This document shows positions 15,837 through 24,076 of a stretch of 39,644 bases of DNA, in pieces; position 1 is the first letter of the stretch; each line of letters begins with the position of its first letter. The notes under the pieces were generated by a model, which had not been told where the DNA came from, did not search any database, and saw only the letters and a list, made by a program, of their open reading frames with translations. The position numbers and the translations under genes were made by a program. The stretch is from an uncultured Bacillota bacterium (GTDB lineage: Bacteria; Bacillota_I; Bacilli_A; RF39; UBA660): positions 1 to 39,644 of the forward strand of contig CAMOYT010000010.1 of NCBI GenBank assembly GCA_946630315.1, given 5' to 3'.

Positions 15837-16936
15837 TAGACATTAAACCTAAAGTGACAAATGTCACCATCTTGCATTAAATAGTCTTTTCCTTCAAGTC
15901 TTGCTTTTCCTGCTTCTTTTACTTTTAATTCAGAGCCATATTTTATTAAATCATCATATGACATTACTTCTGCTCGTATGAAACCTTTTTCAAAGTCGGT
16001 ATGAATTATTCCTGCACAGCTTTTAGCATTCATTCCTTTTCTAAATGTCCAAGCTCTTACTTCATCTTTTCCTACTGTGAAATATGTTGCTAAACCCAAA
16101 ATGTCATATGTTGCTTTTATTAACTTATCTAAGCCACTTCCATCTAATCCTAATCCTTCAAGCATTTCTTTCTTATCTTCTGGATCTAATTCACTTAATT
16201 CTTCTTCTACTTTTGCACATAGACTTACTACTCTAGCATTTTCGCGAGATGCATATTCTTTTACTTGTTTTACATATTCGTTATCTTGTTCTCCTAATTC
16301 ACTTTCAGGAATATTAGCTAGATAAATAATTGGTTTTTTTGTTAAAAAACTGTATGACTTTATAGCTTTTTCTTCTTCTTCATTAAATTCTAATTGACGA
16401 AGAGGAATATTTTCTTCTAAAGCTTTTTTACATTTTTCTAAGGTTTCCACTTCTATAAGATCATCTTTATCTTTGGTAGTTCTTGCTTTTTTTGATACTC
16501 TTTCTAATCTATTATTAATAATATCTAAGTCTGCTATTGCTAACTCTAGATTTATTGTTTCTATATCTCTTATTGGATCAATACTTCCTTCTACATGGAT
16601 TATTTTACCATCATCAAAGCATCTTACTACTTCTACAATAGCATCTGTTTCTCTAATGTGAGATAAGAATTTATTGCCTAGACCTTCTCCTTTAGATGCT
16701 CCTTTTACTAAGCCTGCAATGTCAGTAAATTCATAAGCTGTAGGTATAAATCTATTTGGTTCATACATTTCTTTTAATTTATCCATTCTTTCATCTGGTA
16801 CTGTTACTACTCCAACATTTGGTTCTATTGTTGCGAATGGGTAGTTTTCTGCTAAAATCTTTTGATTTGTAATAGCATTAAATAAAGTACTTTTTCCTAC
16901 ATTTGGTAGACCTACTATTCCAGCTGTTAAACTCAT
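15836..16936 (-). CDS. ychF: Ribosome-binding ATPase YchF (OLA1 family)
   Basis: Obg-family P-loop protein that prefers ATP and binds ribosomes. 366 residues, the normal length. P-loop GLPNVGKSTLFNAIT (8-22), switch region with PFATIEPNVGVV, DIAGLVKGASKGEGLGNKFLSHIRE, the NxxE-type base motif (LANIPE) that replaces NKxD and explains ATP preference, a coiled-coil arm, and a C-terminal TGS domain (YFTVGKDEVRAWTFRKGMNAKSCAGIIHTDFEKGFIRAEV). It starts an operon with the laccase-domain gene. Confidence 0.97.
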   Translation of the reverse strand: MSLTAGIVGLPNVGKSTLFNAITNQKILAENYPFATIEPNVGVVTVPDERMDKLKEMYEPNRFIPTAYEFTDIAGLVKGASKGEGLGNKFLSHIRETDAIVEVVRCFDDGKIIHVEGSIDPIRDIETINLELAIADLDIINNRLERVSKKARTTKDKDDLIEVETLEKCKKALEENIPLRQLEFNEEEEKAIKSYSFLTKKPIIYLANIPESELGEQDNEYVKQVKEYASRENARVVSLCAKVEEELSELDPEDKKEMLEGLGLDGSGLDKLIKATYDILGLATYFTVGKDEVRAWTFRKGMNAKSCAGIIHTDFEKGFIRAEVMSYDDLIKYGSELKVKEAGKARLEGKDYLMQDGDICHFRFNV

Positions 16937-16961
16937 AATATCACTTCTTTCTTTCGTTTGT

Positions 16962-16970
16962 ATTATATCA
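16962..16970 (-). promoter_or_regulatory. Extended -10 promoter for ychF
   Basis: TGATATAAT on the minus strand, 25 bases before the ychF ATG; the -35 position reads TTTAAA (16990-16985) at 17 bp. Confidence 0.55.
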
Positions 16971-17015
16971 AATATTATTAGTTATTTAAAGAATATATAT
17001 TTTTTTTATTATTTT

Positions 17016-17026
17016 TATAATATAAT
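17016..17026 (+). promoter_or_regulatory. Possible -10 elements for the CofE-like gene
   Basis: Two overlapping TATAAT hexamers (17016-17021 and 17021-17026) in AT-rich DNA, 21-31 bases before the preferred TTG start. No recognisable -35. Confidence 0.4.
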
Positions 17027-17046
17027 TAGGATGGAAGGTGATATAT

Positions 17047-18234
17047 TTGAGAAATGTTGGTACTGTAGTACGTGGTATTCGTACTCCTATCATCAAAGAA
17101 AATGACAAATTAGAAGATATTGTTATTCAATCATTATTAGATGCTCGTGAGAGTGAAGGTTTTGAATTTAGGGACAGAGATGTAGTTGCAATTACTGAGG
17201 CTGTTGTTGGAATTAGTGAAGGTAATTACTGTAGTGTTGATGATATCGCAACTGATATAAAAGAAAGATTTAATAATCCTGATGAATTAGGTATTGTTTT
17301 TCCAATACTTAGTCGTAATAGATTTTCTTTAATCTTAAAAGGAATAGCTAGAAGTACTAAGAAATTATATGTCCAATTATCTTTTCCAAGTGATGAAGTT
17401 GGTAATGGTATACTTGATGAAGATAAATTAGAAAATAGTGCTTTTAATCTTACTAGTGTTATTAGTGAAGAAGACTATAATAAAGTATTTGGTGATTTTA
17501 TTCATCCTTTTACTGGTATTAATATGATTTCTTTTTATAGGGATTTAATTAAGGAGCAAGGTTGTGAACCTATATTTGTACTTGCTAATAATCCGTTAGA
17601 AATACTTAATTATACTACTAATGTTATTAATTGTGACATTCATACTAGAGTTAAGACTAAGAAATTATTAGAAAATAAAGGGGCTAAGGTAGTTGGATTA
17701 TTTGAGATAATGAATCATTCTATTAATGGTTCTGGATATAATGAAAAATATGGATTACTTGGATCTAATAAGTCTACTGAGGAAAGACTTAAATTATTTC
17801 CTAAAGATGGACAAAAGTTAGTTGAAAATATTCAAAGAAGATTAAAGGAGATTTCTGGTAAGAATATTGAAGTAATGGTATATGGAGATGGTGCTTTTAA
17901 AGATCCAGTTGGTAAGATTTGGGAACTTGCTGATCCTGTGGTTTCTCCATTTTATACTAGTGGTTTAGAGGGTACTCCTAATGAGATTAAATTAAAGTTT
18001 GTATCTGATAATAAATTTCCAGATTTACATGGTGATGAATTAAAGAATGCTATTAAAGAAGAAATTAGAAAGAAAGATGCTGATTTAAAAGGACAAATGA
18101 TTACACAAGGTACTACTCCTAGAAGACTTACAGATTTAATTGGTTCTTTATGTGATTTAACTAGTGGTAGTGGTGATAAGGGTACTCCTGTTGTATTTAT
18201 ACAAGGATATTTTGATAATTTATCTGATGAATAA
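17047..18234 (+). CDS. CofE-like coenzyme F420-0:L-glutamate ligase family protein
   Basis: Belongs to the family of CofE, which adds glutamate to F420-0 in archaea and actinobacteria. The family signature at the N-terminus is clear: GTVVRGIRTPIIKENDKLEDIV, then FRDRDVVAITEAVVGISEGNY, and later VMVYGDGAFKDPVGKIWELADPV. About 395 residues. Stand-alone members are widespread in Bacillota that make no F420, and their substrate is unknown; a Glu- or peptide-ligating role is inferred only. I prefer the TTG at 17047, which has GGAAGGTGAT at good distance; an in-frame GTG at 17038 is inside that site. Convergent with abgT, sharing a bidirectional terminator. Confidence 0.85.
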   Translation: MRNVGTVVRGIRTPIIKENDKLEDIVIQSLLDARESEGFEFRDRDVVAITEAVVGISEGNYCSVDDIATDIKERFNNPDELGIVFPILSRNRFSLILKGIARSTKKLYVQLSFPSDEVGNGILDEDKLENSAFNLTSVISEEDYNKVFGDFIHPFTGINMISFYRDLIKEQGCEPIFVLANNPLEILNYTTNVINCDIHTRVKTKKLLENKGAKVVGLFEIMNHSINGSGYNEKYGLLGSNKSTEERLKLFPKDGQKLVENIQRRLKEISGKNIEVMVYGDGAFKDPVGKIWELADPVVSPFYTSGLEGTPNEIKLKFVSDNKFPDLHGDELKNAIKEEIRKKDADLKGQMITQGTTPRRLTDLIGSLCDLTSGSGDKGTPVVFIQGYFDNLSDE

Positions 18235-18265
18235 AAAAAGAAAGGTTTTCCTTTCTTTTTGTTTT
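18235..18265. terminator. Bidirectional terminator between the CofE-like gene and abgT
   Basis: Eleven-bp stem AAAAAGAAAGG/CCTTTCTTTTT with a TTTT loop and T-runs both ways. Confidence 0.85.
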
Positions 18266-18267
18266 TC

Positions 18268-19863
18268 TTATAATGTTGGGTAAACTCCAGCACCTATTGG
18301 TAGACCAAGTATAAACCATCCTATTATTAATAATACCCATGTTAATGATATTAGTAAGAAGTATGGTGAAATCATACTTAATGATTTTCTTATTGTATAT
18401 GGTCTTTCTTTATGTAAGTTATAGATATTTAAATATCCTATATAGATTACAAATGATGCTAATAAAGGAGTTATACCTTTAGTCATTGAATCTCCTGCTC
18501 GCATTATTATTTGAGCAAATTGTGGAGATATATTTGATTGCATAAACATTGGTACTACAACTGGTGCAAATATTAACCATTTATTTGCAGGTGAAGTTAA
18601 GAATAATCCTGAAATTGCTATTAAAATTAATGCTACTAGGACTAATACTATTCCACTTACTTCTAAATGTTCTAATAAGTTTGCTAACCAAACTGTTATT
18701 ACTGTACCAATATTACTCTTTCTAAATACAGCAATAAATTCTGATACTACAAACATTAGAATTAAAATACTTCCGATATTTTGATAATTTTTACTTGCTG
18801 TTTCTATTATTTCTTTATCATTTTTAATTGATTTTGAACCGATACCATAAGCAATACCGGCTAAAACAAAGAATAATGAAACCATGAATGTAAATCCATC
18901 TTGGAAATATGAATTATCACCAAATAATTGATTTAGATATGTATTCTCTGTCATATCTAGTAACATTCCTGAATATGGTAATCCAGGTATTAAGGCATAG
19001 ACAAAGATAAATAATGATATTATTGTAACTACTAAGGCGTATCTCAATCCTCTTTTTTCATTCTTTTCAGTTTCAATTTTCTTTTGCTCTTCTTCTTCTA
19101 TATCTAATACTCTATATTGAACTGTTTTTGCTTCTTCTTCTTCTCTTTTGTATTTTCCTATACGTGGAGAAATAATCTTTTCAATTATAATAGTTCCTAT
19201 TATAGATAAAATAATAGAAGCTACTATAATGAAGATTAAATTTGAAGTTAAAGCAATATGTGTTGTATCATCAATTAATAATGCTGCTTGTTTAGTATAA
19301 TTCATTAAGGCTACTTCTGTTGATCCTACGAATATTGATACTCCATAACCAAATGATACTCCGCAAAAGGCTGTTACTATACCAAGTATCGGATTTCTTC
19401 CCATCATAAAGTATACTAAAGCAACTAATGGTATTAATATTGCATATCCTACTTCATTTATTAGAGATGAAACTGTTGCAACAAATAATACGATAAAAGT
19501 TAATGATACTTTTGGCATTTTTGATAAATGTCTTTTTGTTAATGTTTCAATAAAACCTGTTCCTTCTGCAACTGTTAATCCTAATAATGATATTAATAAC
19601 ATTCCTAATGGACCAAAACTTAAAAAGTTTTTAGCAGCATTACTTATTAAGAATTTAATTCCTTCGAATCCTAATAGGTTTTCTACTGCTACTAGATTTG
19701 GTTCTAGATCTTTTGAATTAATATTTACAGTGTTATAAGTTGCTTGCATTTGAAAAACTGAGAATATTCCACTTAATACCATTACTAATAATGTTAATAA
19801 AATGAATATAGTAATAGGATGGAAATAAAACTTTTTCAGTTTTAATTTTCTTTTTTCATTCAT
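18268..19863 (-). CDS. AbgT-family transporter
   Basis: Integral membrane protein of 531 residues with about 11-13 hydrophobic segments. AbgT of E. coli imports p-aminobenzoyl-glutamate, while MtrF/YdaH homologues export sulfonamides and antimetabolites. Family motifs are present: FGPLGMLLISLLGLTVAEGTGFIETL near residue 85, NEVGYAILIPL, SPANKWLIFAPVVVPMF and the GDSMTKGITPLL end. A charged cytoplasmic loop (about 225-275) is long and Glu/Lys-rich. It starts one base after the DUF951 gene with AAAGGAG upstream. Last gene of the parA operon. Substrate cannot be told from sequence. Confidence 0.9.
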   Translation of the reverse strand: MNEKRKLKLKKFYFHPITIFILLTLLVMVLSGIFSVFQMQATYNTVNINSKDLEPNLVAVENLLGFEGIKFLISNAAKNFLSFGPLGMLLISLLGLTVAEGTGFIETLTKRHLSKMPKVSLTFIVLFVATVSSLINEVGYAILIPLVALVYFMMGRNPILGIVTAFCGVSFGYGVSIFVGSTEVALMNYTKQAALLIDDTTHIALTSNLIFIIVASIILSIIGTIIIEKIISPRIGKYKREEEEAKTVQYRVLDIEEEEQKKIETEKNEKRGLRYALVVTIISLFIFVYALIPGLPYSGMLLDMTENTYLNQLFGDNSYFQDGFTFMVSLFFVLAGIAYGIGSKSIKNDKEIIETASKNYQNIGSILILMFVVSEFIAVFRKSNIGTVITVWLANLLEHLEVSGIVLVLVALILIAISGLFLTSPANKWLIFAPVVVPMFMQSNISPQFAQIIMRAGDSMTKGITPLLASFVIYIGYLNIYNLHKERPYTIRKSLSMISPYFLLISLTWVLLIIGWFILGLPIGAGVYPTL

Positions 19864-19864
19864 A

Positions 19865-20062
19865 TTATGCTCCTTTCTCCTCGAGAACTTTTTTTAGTTT
19901 ACGATTGAAATCTACACGAGGTAGCATAACTGTATGATTACAGTTTAAACATTTTATTTTTATGTCTGCTCCTACTCTAACAACTTCCCATTTGTTTGTT
20001 CCACAAGGATGAGCTTTTTTCATTTCTACTATTGTTCCTAAAGTATAGCTTTTATTTTCCAT
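19865..20062 (-). CDS. DUF951 small zinc-finger-like protein
   Basis: 65 residues. DUF951 proteins are short and of unknown function, common near the origin of Bacillota. The hallmark AHPCGTNKWEVVRVGADIKIKCLNCNHTVMLPR is complete, with Cys in HPCG and in CLNC, so a metal site is likely. I start at ATG 20062 behind GAGGTG; the longer TTG frame crosses that site. It overlaps the end of mscS by 11 bases, so it is probably translated by coupling. Confidence 0.9.
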   Translation of the reverse strand: MENKSYTLGTIVEMKKAHPCGTNKWEVVRVGADIKIKCLNCNHTVMLPRVDFNRKLKKVLEEKGA

Positions 20063-20870
20063 TGTGCACCTCAATCTGATTGTATGGAATCTTTATCTTA
20101 GCTTTATCAAAAGCATCTTTTATTTCTTTACGTAGTTTTCTTTGGACTATAAAGTTCTTTGTTGGTTCACATTCTACTACTACTCTATAGACAACTGATG
20201 AGTCTGCTAAGTCTTCTACTCCCCATACTTCTATATCTTTCTTTGTAAATTCTATTTTTCCATTTAAATCTTTTATTAATTGATTTAATACCTCTTCTAC
20301 TTCTTTAGAATTATGTTCATAAGCAACTGATACATCTACTTGAGCTAGTGAATTATTAAGACTATAGTTAATAATATTATCCATATATCTATTAGATATA
20401 ATTTTTACTGCTCCTTTATAATTTCTTATTTGAGTAGTTTTTAGACCAAGAGCTATTACTTCTCCCATAAATCCTTCTACTTCTATTGTATCACCTACAT
20501 CATAAGTTCCTTCTGTTATTATTCCTATTCCGGCAATTAAGTCTTTAGCCATATCTTGGAAAGCTAAACCTATAATTGCAGTTCCTATTCCTAATCCAGC
20601 TAATATTGATTTAACATTTATTCCAAATACTGATAGAATTGCTAAAACAACTAAGATTACAATAATATATTTAATTATATTTAGAATTAATAATCTTATT
20701 GTTTTTACTCTTTGAGCTTGAGCTGGCTTTAGAGCTTTTTTAGAAAAACGAGGTAGTTTGCTTATAATATTTTTTATAATATTATAAATAACTACGCCCA
20801 TTAATATATAGATTATTGGATATACTATATGATTTAGATTAATTGTTACTGAATCAAATAATTTTATCAT
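20052..20870 (-). CDS. mscS: Small-conductance mechanosensitive channel, MscS family
   Basis: Releases solutes when membrane tension rises. 272 residues with three membrane segments (about 10-35, 60-85 and the pore helix 90-115). The pore region SILAGLGIGTAIIGLAFQDMAKDLIAGI is Gly/Ala-packed as in MscS TM3. It is followed by the cytoplasmic beta domain (VGDTIEVEGFMGEVIALGLKTTQIR) and the vestibule. ATG 20870 has GGAGG five bases before; the longer TTG start would include this site. Starts one base after the parB stop. A mechanosensitive channel downstream of parB is also seen in Bacillus (yyaD region varies). Confidence 0.92.
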   Translation of the reverse strand: MIKLFDSVTINLNHIVYPIIYILMGVVIYNIIKNIISKLPRFSKKALKPAQAQRVKTIRLLILNIIKYIIVILVVLAILSVFGINVKSILAGLGIGTAIIGLAFQDMAKDLIAGIGIITEGTYDVGDTIEVEGFMGEVIALGLKTTQIRNYKGAVKIISNRYMDNIINYSLNNSLAQVDVSVAYEHNSKEVEEVLNQLIKDLNGKIEFTKKDIEVWGVEDLADSSVVYRVVVECEPTKNFIVQRKLRKEIKDAFDKAKIKIPYNQIEVHNGK

Positions 20871-20871
20871 A

Positions 20872-21768
20872 TTATCCTCCAATATTCATTATCTCTAGTA
20901 TTCTATTTAAGTCATTTGTATTTACAAAGTTTATTTCTATTTTATTTTTACCTATTTTTACTTTAGTACCAAGCTTTTCGCATAATTCATCTTGTAAATA
21001 TTGATATTCATTTACTTCTTTTTTCTTTTTGATTGGATTTGTTCTTTTATATTCACTTGGTTCTGTTGTAAGAGTTTCTAATTCTCTTACGCTTATTCCT
21101 TCATTAATTACTTTTTTTGCTAGTTCTTCTTGTTGATCTATATTTTCTAATTTACTTAATACTCTAGCATGTCCCATTGTTATTTGTTTATTAGTTATTT
21201 CTTCTTGTATATCTTCTGGTAATGTTAATAAACCTAACATATTTGTAATATGAGATCTACTTTTACCAAGACGTTTTGCTAATGAATCTTGAGTTAAATT
21301 TAAAGTATCAATTAATTTTTTATATGCATTTGCTTCTTCAATAGCAGATAAGTTCTCTCTTTGTAAGTTTTCTAAAAGAGCTATTTCCATCATTTGAGTA
21401 TCATTGAAATCTCTAACTATTGCTGGTATTTCTTCTAAGCCAGCCATTTTAGATGCTTTTACTCTTCTTTCTCCGGCAATTATTTCATAACCTTTAATAC
21501 TTTTTTTAACAATAATTGGTTGAAAAACACCATGTTCTTTAATAGAAGAAGCTAATTCTTCTAGAGCTTGTTCATCAAAGTTTTTTCTTGGTTGATATGG
21601 ATTTGCTCTCAAGTCAGATAATTTCACTTTGATAATTTCTTCTTTTGGTGTTTCTGTTAATATTTTTTCTTCTACTTTACTGTAATCTAGTACTTCACTA
21701 TTAAATAATTCTTCTAGTCCTCTTCCTAAGGCTCTTCTTTTAGGAATTTCTTGATTATTATTTTCCAT
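20872..21768 (-). CDS. parB: Chromosome-partitioning protein ParB (Spo0J)
   Basis: CTP-dependent clamp that loads at parS and spreads, recruiting SMC and stimulating ParA. 298 residues. RRALGRGLEELF (11-22) is the ParA-activating N-terminus; CTP-binding motifs are GERR (99-102) and ENLQR (133-137); HTH is 159-183 with the ParB-type recognition helix GKSRSHITNMLGLLTLP (Arg, and Gly in GLL), unlike the Noc paralogue. A C-terminal dimerisation domain follows a short linker. It overlaps parA by 11 bases. A perfect parS is at 39593-39608. Confidence 0.97.
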   Translation of the reverse strand: MENNNQEIPKRRALGRGLEELFNSEVLDYSKVEEKILTETPKEEIIKVKLSDLRANPYQPRKNFDEQALEELASSIKEHGVFQPIIVKKSIKGYEIIAGERRVKASKMAGLEEIPAIVRDFNDTQMMEIALLENLQRENLSAIEEANAYKKLIDTLNLTQDSLAKRLGKSRSHITNMLGLLTLPEDIQEEITNKQITMGHARVLSKLENIDQQEELAKKVINEGISVRELETLTTEPSEYKRTNPIKKKKEVNEYQYLQDELCEKLGTKVKIGKNKIEINFVNTNDLNRILEIMNIGG

Positions 21769-22543
21769 TTCTAGAAATCACTTCCTTTGCTAGATTTAAA
21801 TAAGCTTCTGATCCTCTACTCTTTGGATCATAGGCTATGATTGGTTCTCCATGAGATGGAGCTTCTGTTAATCTTACTAGTCTTGGGATGATTGTATTAT
21901 ATACTTTCTCTTTAAAGAATTTTCTTATATCTTCTACTACTTCAAATCCTAAATTAGTTCTTGAGTCTAACATTGTTAATAGCACTCCTTCTATATCTAA
22001 TGTTGGATTTAATGTTTTTTGAGCTAACATAATAGTTCTTAGTAATTGAGTAATTCCTTCTAAAGCAAAGAATTCGCATTGTACTGGTATTATTACTGAA
22101 TTTGATGCTGTTAGAGCATTTGTTGTTATTACTCCTAATGATGGTGGACAATCAATAATAATATAGTCAAAACTATCTTTTATATCTTGAAGATGAATTT
22201 TTAATTGCTCACCTTTTAGGAATCCACTTTCATGTTGACTTTTTTCTACTAACTCAATATCTAATCCTGCTAGATTGATTGTTGCTGGTAATACATATAA
22301 ATTTTTATATTTTGTCTTTACCATAGCTTCTGTTATATTGCATTCACCTATTAAGACATCATATACACTTTTTTCTATATCACCTTTATTAATACCTACT
22401 CCAGTTGTAGTATTTCCTTGTGGATCTAGGTCTATTAATAATACTTTTTTACCTAATACTGCTAGAGATGCGGAAAGATTGATACTTGTTGTTGTCTTTC
22501 CTACTCCACCTTTTTGATTTACTAATGATATAATCTTTCCCAT
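21758..22543 (-). CDS. parA: Chromosome-partitioning ATPase ParA (Soj)
   Basis: Deviant Walker-type ATPase that binds DNA as an ATP dimer and, in Bacillus, also controls DnaA. 261 residues. Deviant Walker A KGGVGKTTTSINL (10-22) with the signature Lys, Walker A' DLDPQGN (39-45), Walker B FDYIIIDCPPSLG. ATG preceded by GGGTGATT. It heads the operon parA-parB-mscS-DUF951-abgT. Confidence 0.97.
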   Translation of the reverse strand: MGKIISLVNQKGGVGKTTTSINLSASLAVLGKKVLLIDLDPQGNTTTGVGINKGDIEKSVYDVLIGECNITEAMVKTKYKNLYVLPATINLAGLDIELVEKSQHESGFLKGEQLKIHLQDIKDSFDYIIIDCPPSLGVITTNALTASNSVIIPVQCEFFALEGITQLLRTIMLAQKTLNPTLDIEGVLLTMLDSRTNLGFEVVEDIRKFFKEKVYNTIIPRLVRLTEAPSHGEPIIAYDPKSRGSEAYLNLAKEVISRNGK

Positions 22544-22571
22544 CTAATCACCCATTTTCATTACATAATTT

Positions 22572-22580
22572 ATTGTATCA
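22572..22580 (-). promoter_or_regulatory. Extended -10 promoter for the parA operon
   Basis: TGATACAAT on the minus strand, 28 bases before the parA ATG; identical to the -10 of the small RNA gene. No clear -35. Confidence 0.5.
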
Positions 22581-22607
22581 AATATCTATATATTTTTAAA
22601 TGATTTT

Positions 22608-22636
22608 AATAAAAAAAGTAGAACTTTTTCTACTTT
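22608..22636 (-). terminator. Terminator of noc
   Basis: Nine-bp stem AAAGTAGAA/TTCTACTTT with a 4-base loop, then TTTTATT on the minus strand, one base beyond the noc stop. Confidence 0.8.
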
Positions 22637-22637
22637 C

Positions 22638-23963
22638 TTATTCTTTATTTTTATCAATTTTTATGATTATTTGATATGACTTATCAAAATTCATTTCATC
22701 TGTTTTTACAGGTACTCCATGTTGTTCTAATTCAGTTACTAAAGCTCTAATTTTTTCCATAGCATCTTCTGTTGAATAATGACCTGATGTTGAATCAGCT
22801 ACTGTTAAGTTTCCTGATGTATTTGGTAATGGTAAATCTGTTGCAATATTTACAGCTGCTAAATCTGGAGTTGTGAAATAATCAGCGGCTTTTTCTTTAA
22901 CTTGAGTATCAGTTTTAACTATCTTTTCAGCTGGTGTTATAAAACTATCAGTATTTAGCGGATTATTAGATAGTGATGGACTGATATTTAATAAATTATC
23001 TAATGATGAATTATTATTGTTATTATTTGTATTTATTGAACTTGTATTTGCTTTAATATCATTTATATCCATTGGTGTTAATGGTGACATACTTGAAGAT
23101 GATCCTCCGCCTAGTGGAATATCATTTAAATCATCGTCAGTGTCATTGTCACTATCAATTTCACCATAATTTAAAAATTTATTATCTGCTGGCATACTCT
23201 CTCCTTCTGGTGGTGCAATTGTCACCTTACCATAATTATCTTGAATTTCAGGTAAATCTGTAGTTGGTGTTAATGGGCTATTATTAACAAAACTATTAAT
23301 AGATAGTGAAGGGCCTATATCTTGAGGCTCTTCTTGTTGTTCTGGTTGAGCTCCTTTTATTTCTGCTTTTATTTCATCTTCAAGCATTCGAACACTCATT
23401 TTGTTAGTAATAACTTTCTTTAACATTTCTTTTTGTCTTTTACTATCATCAAGATTTAATAATGCTCTTGCATGTCTTTCTGATATTTGTTCTTTTAATA
23501 GAGCATCTTGAATTTCTTCTGGTAATGTTAATAGTCTAATTTTATTGGAAACAGCAGCTTGGCTTTTTCCCATTGTTTTTGCTAACTCTTCTTGAGTCAT
23601 TTGATCTATTTCTAATATTTTTTGATATGTTCTTGCCTCTTCTATTGGATTTAGATTTTTTCTTTGTAAATTCTCAAGTAATGCTACTTTTGAAGATTCT
23701 TTATCGTCTAGATCTCTTATTATGGCTGGGATTTTTGTCATTCCTGCTAAAGCAGAGGCTTTATATCTACGTTCACCAGCTATGATTTCATATTTTCCAT
23801 TAACGTTACGAACTATAATGGGTTGAATAACACCGTGCTCTCTAATTGAAACAGCCAATTCTTTTAAAGCTCTTTCATCAAAGACTTCTCGTGGTTGAAA
23901 TCTATTAGGAATAATATCATCTAAATATAATTGTACAACTTCATCTTTTTTTTCTGGATTCAT
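22638..23963 (-). CDS. noc: Nucleoid occlusion protein Noc-like, with long low-complexity linker
   Basis: ParB paralogue; Noc binds its own sites and keeps the division ring off the nucleoid. Of 441 residues, 1-205 align with ParB/Noc: NRFQPREVFDERALKELA, GERR (63-66), ENLQR (97-101), HTH 123-147. The recognition helix GKSQAAVSNKIRLLTLP has Gln, Lys and Arg as in B. subtilis Noc, not the Arg/Gly of ParB. A ~190-residue linker (205-394) is rich in Asn, Ser, Asp, Pro. A C-terminal piece (395-441) ends in SYQIIIKIDKNKE and may be the dimerisation domain. Bacillus Noc has about 283 residues and an N-terminal amphipathic membrane helix; here the protein starts directly at the DNA/CTP domain (MNPEKKDEVVQLYLDDI). 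Own promoter and terminator. Confidence 0.88.
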   Translation of the reverse strand: MNPEKKDEVVQLYLDDIIPNRFQPREVFDERALKELAVSIREHGVIQPIIVRNVNGKYEIIAGERRYKASALAGMTKIPAIIRDLDDKESSKVALLENLQRKNLNPIEEARTYQKILEIDQMTQEELAKTMGKSQAAVSNKIRLLTLPEEIQDALLKEQISERHARALLNLDDSKRQKEMLKKVITNKMSVRMLEDEIKAEIKGAQPEQQEEPQDIGPSLSINSFVNNSPLTPTTDLPEIQDNYGKVTIAPPEGESMPADNKFLNYGEIDSDNDTDDDLNDIPLGGGSSSSMSPLTPMDINDIKANTSSINTNNNNNNSSLDNLLNISPSLSNNPLNTDSFITPAEKIVKTDTQVKEKAADYFTTPDLAAVNIATDLPLPNTSGNLTVADSTSGHYSTEDAMEKIRALVTELEQHGVPVKTDEMNFDKSYQIIIKIDKNKE

Positions 23964-24009
23964 ATTAGCTCCCCACTTCTTTACTCTTTCTTAGTTTCCC
24001 TATGTTAAC

Positions 24010-24038
24010 ATTATAAACTAATTTTTATCTTCTTTCAA
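24010..24038 (-). promoter_or_regulatory. Promoter of noc
   Basis: -35 TTGAAA (24038-24033), 17-bp spacer, -10 TATAAT (24015-24010) on the minus strand. The noc ATG is 47 bases further with GGGGAG as ribosome site. Confidence 0.75.
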
Positions 24039-24051
24039 CTTGTTTTTTTAC

Positions 24052-24076
24052 AAAAATAGACATAATTTTCATTATG
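24052..24076 (-). terminator. Weak terminator of mnmE-mnmG-rsmG
   Basis: Six-bp stem CATAAT/ATTATG with GAAA loop at the rsmG stop codon, followed by TCTATTTTT. AT-rich, so possibly leaky. Confidence 0.5.

Noticed and set aside
22638-23963. Noc-binding site (ATTTCCCGGGAAAT) in or near noc
   Set aside because: I found no CCCGGG core in the region I read; Noc sites may lie elsewhere.
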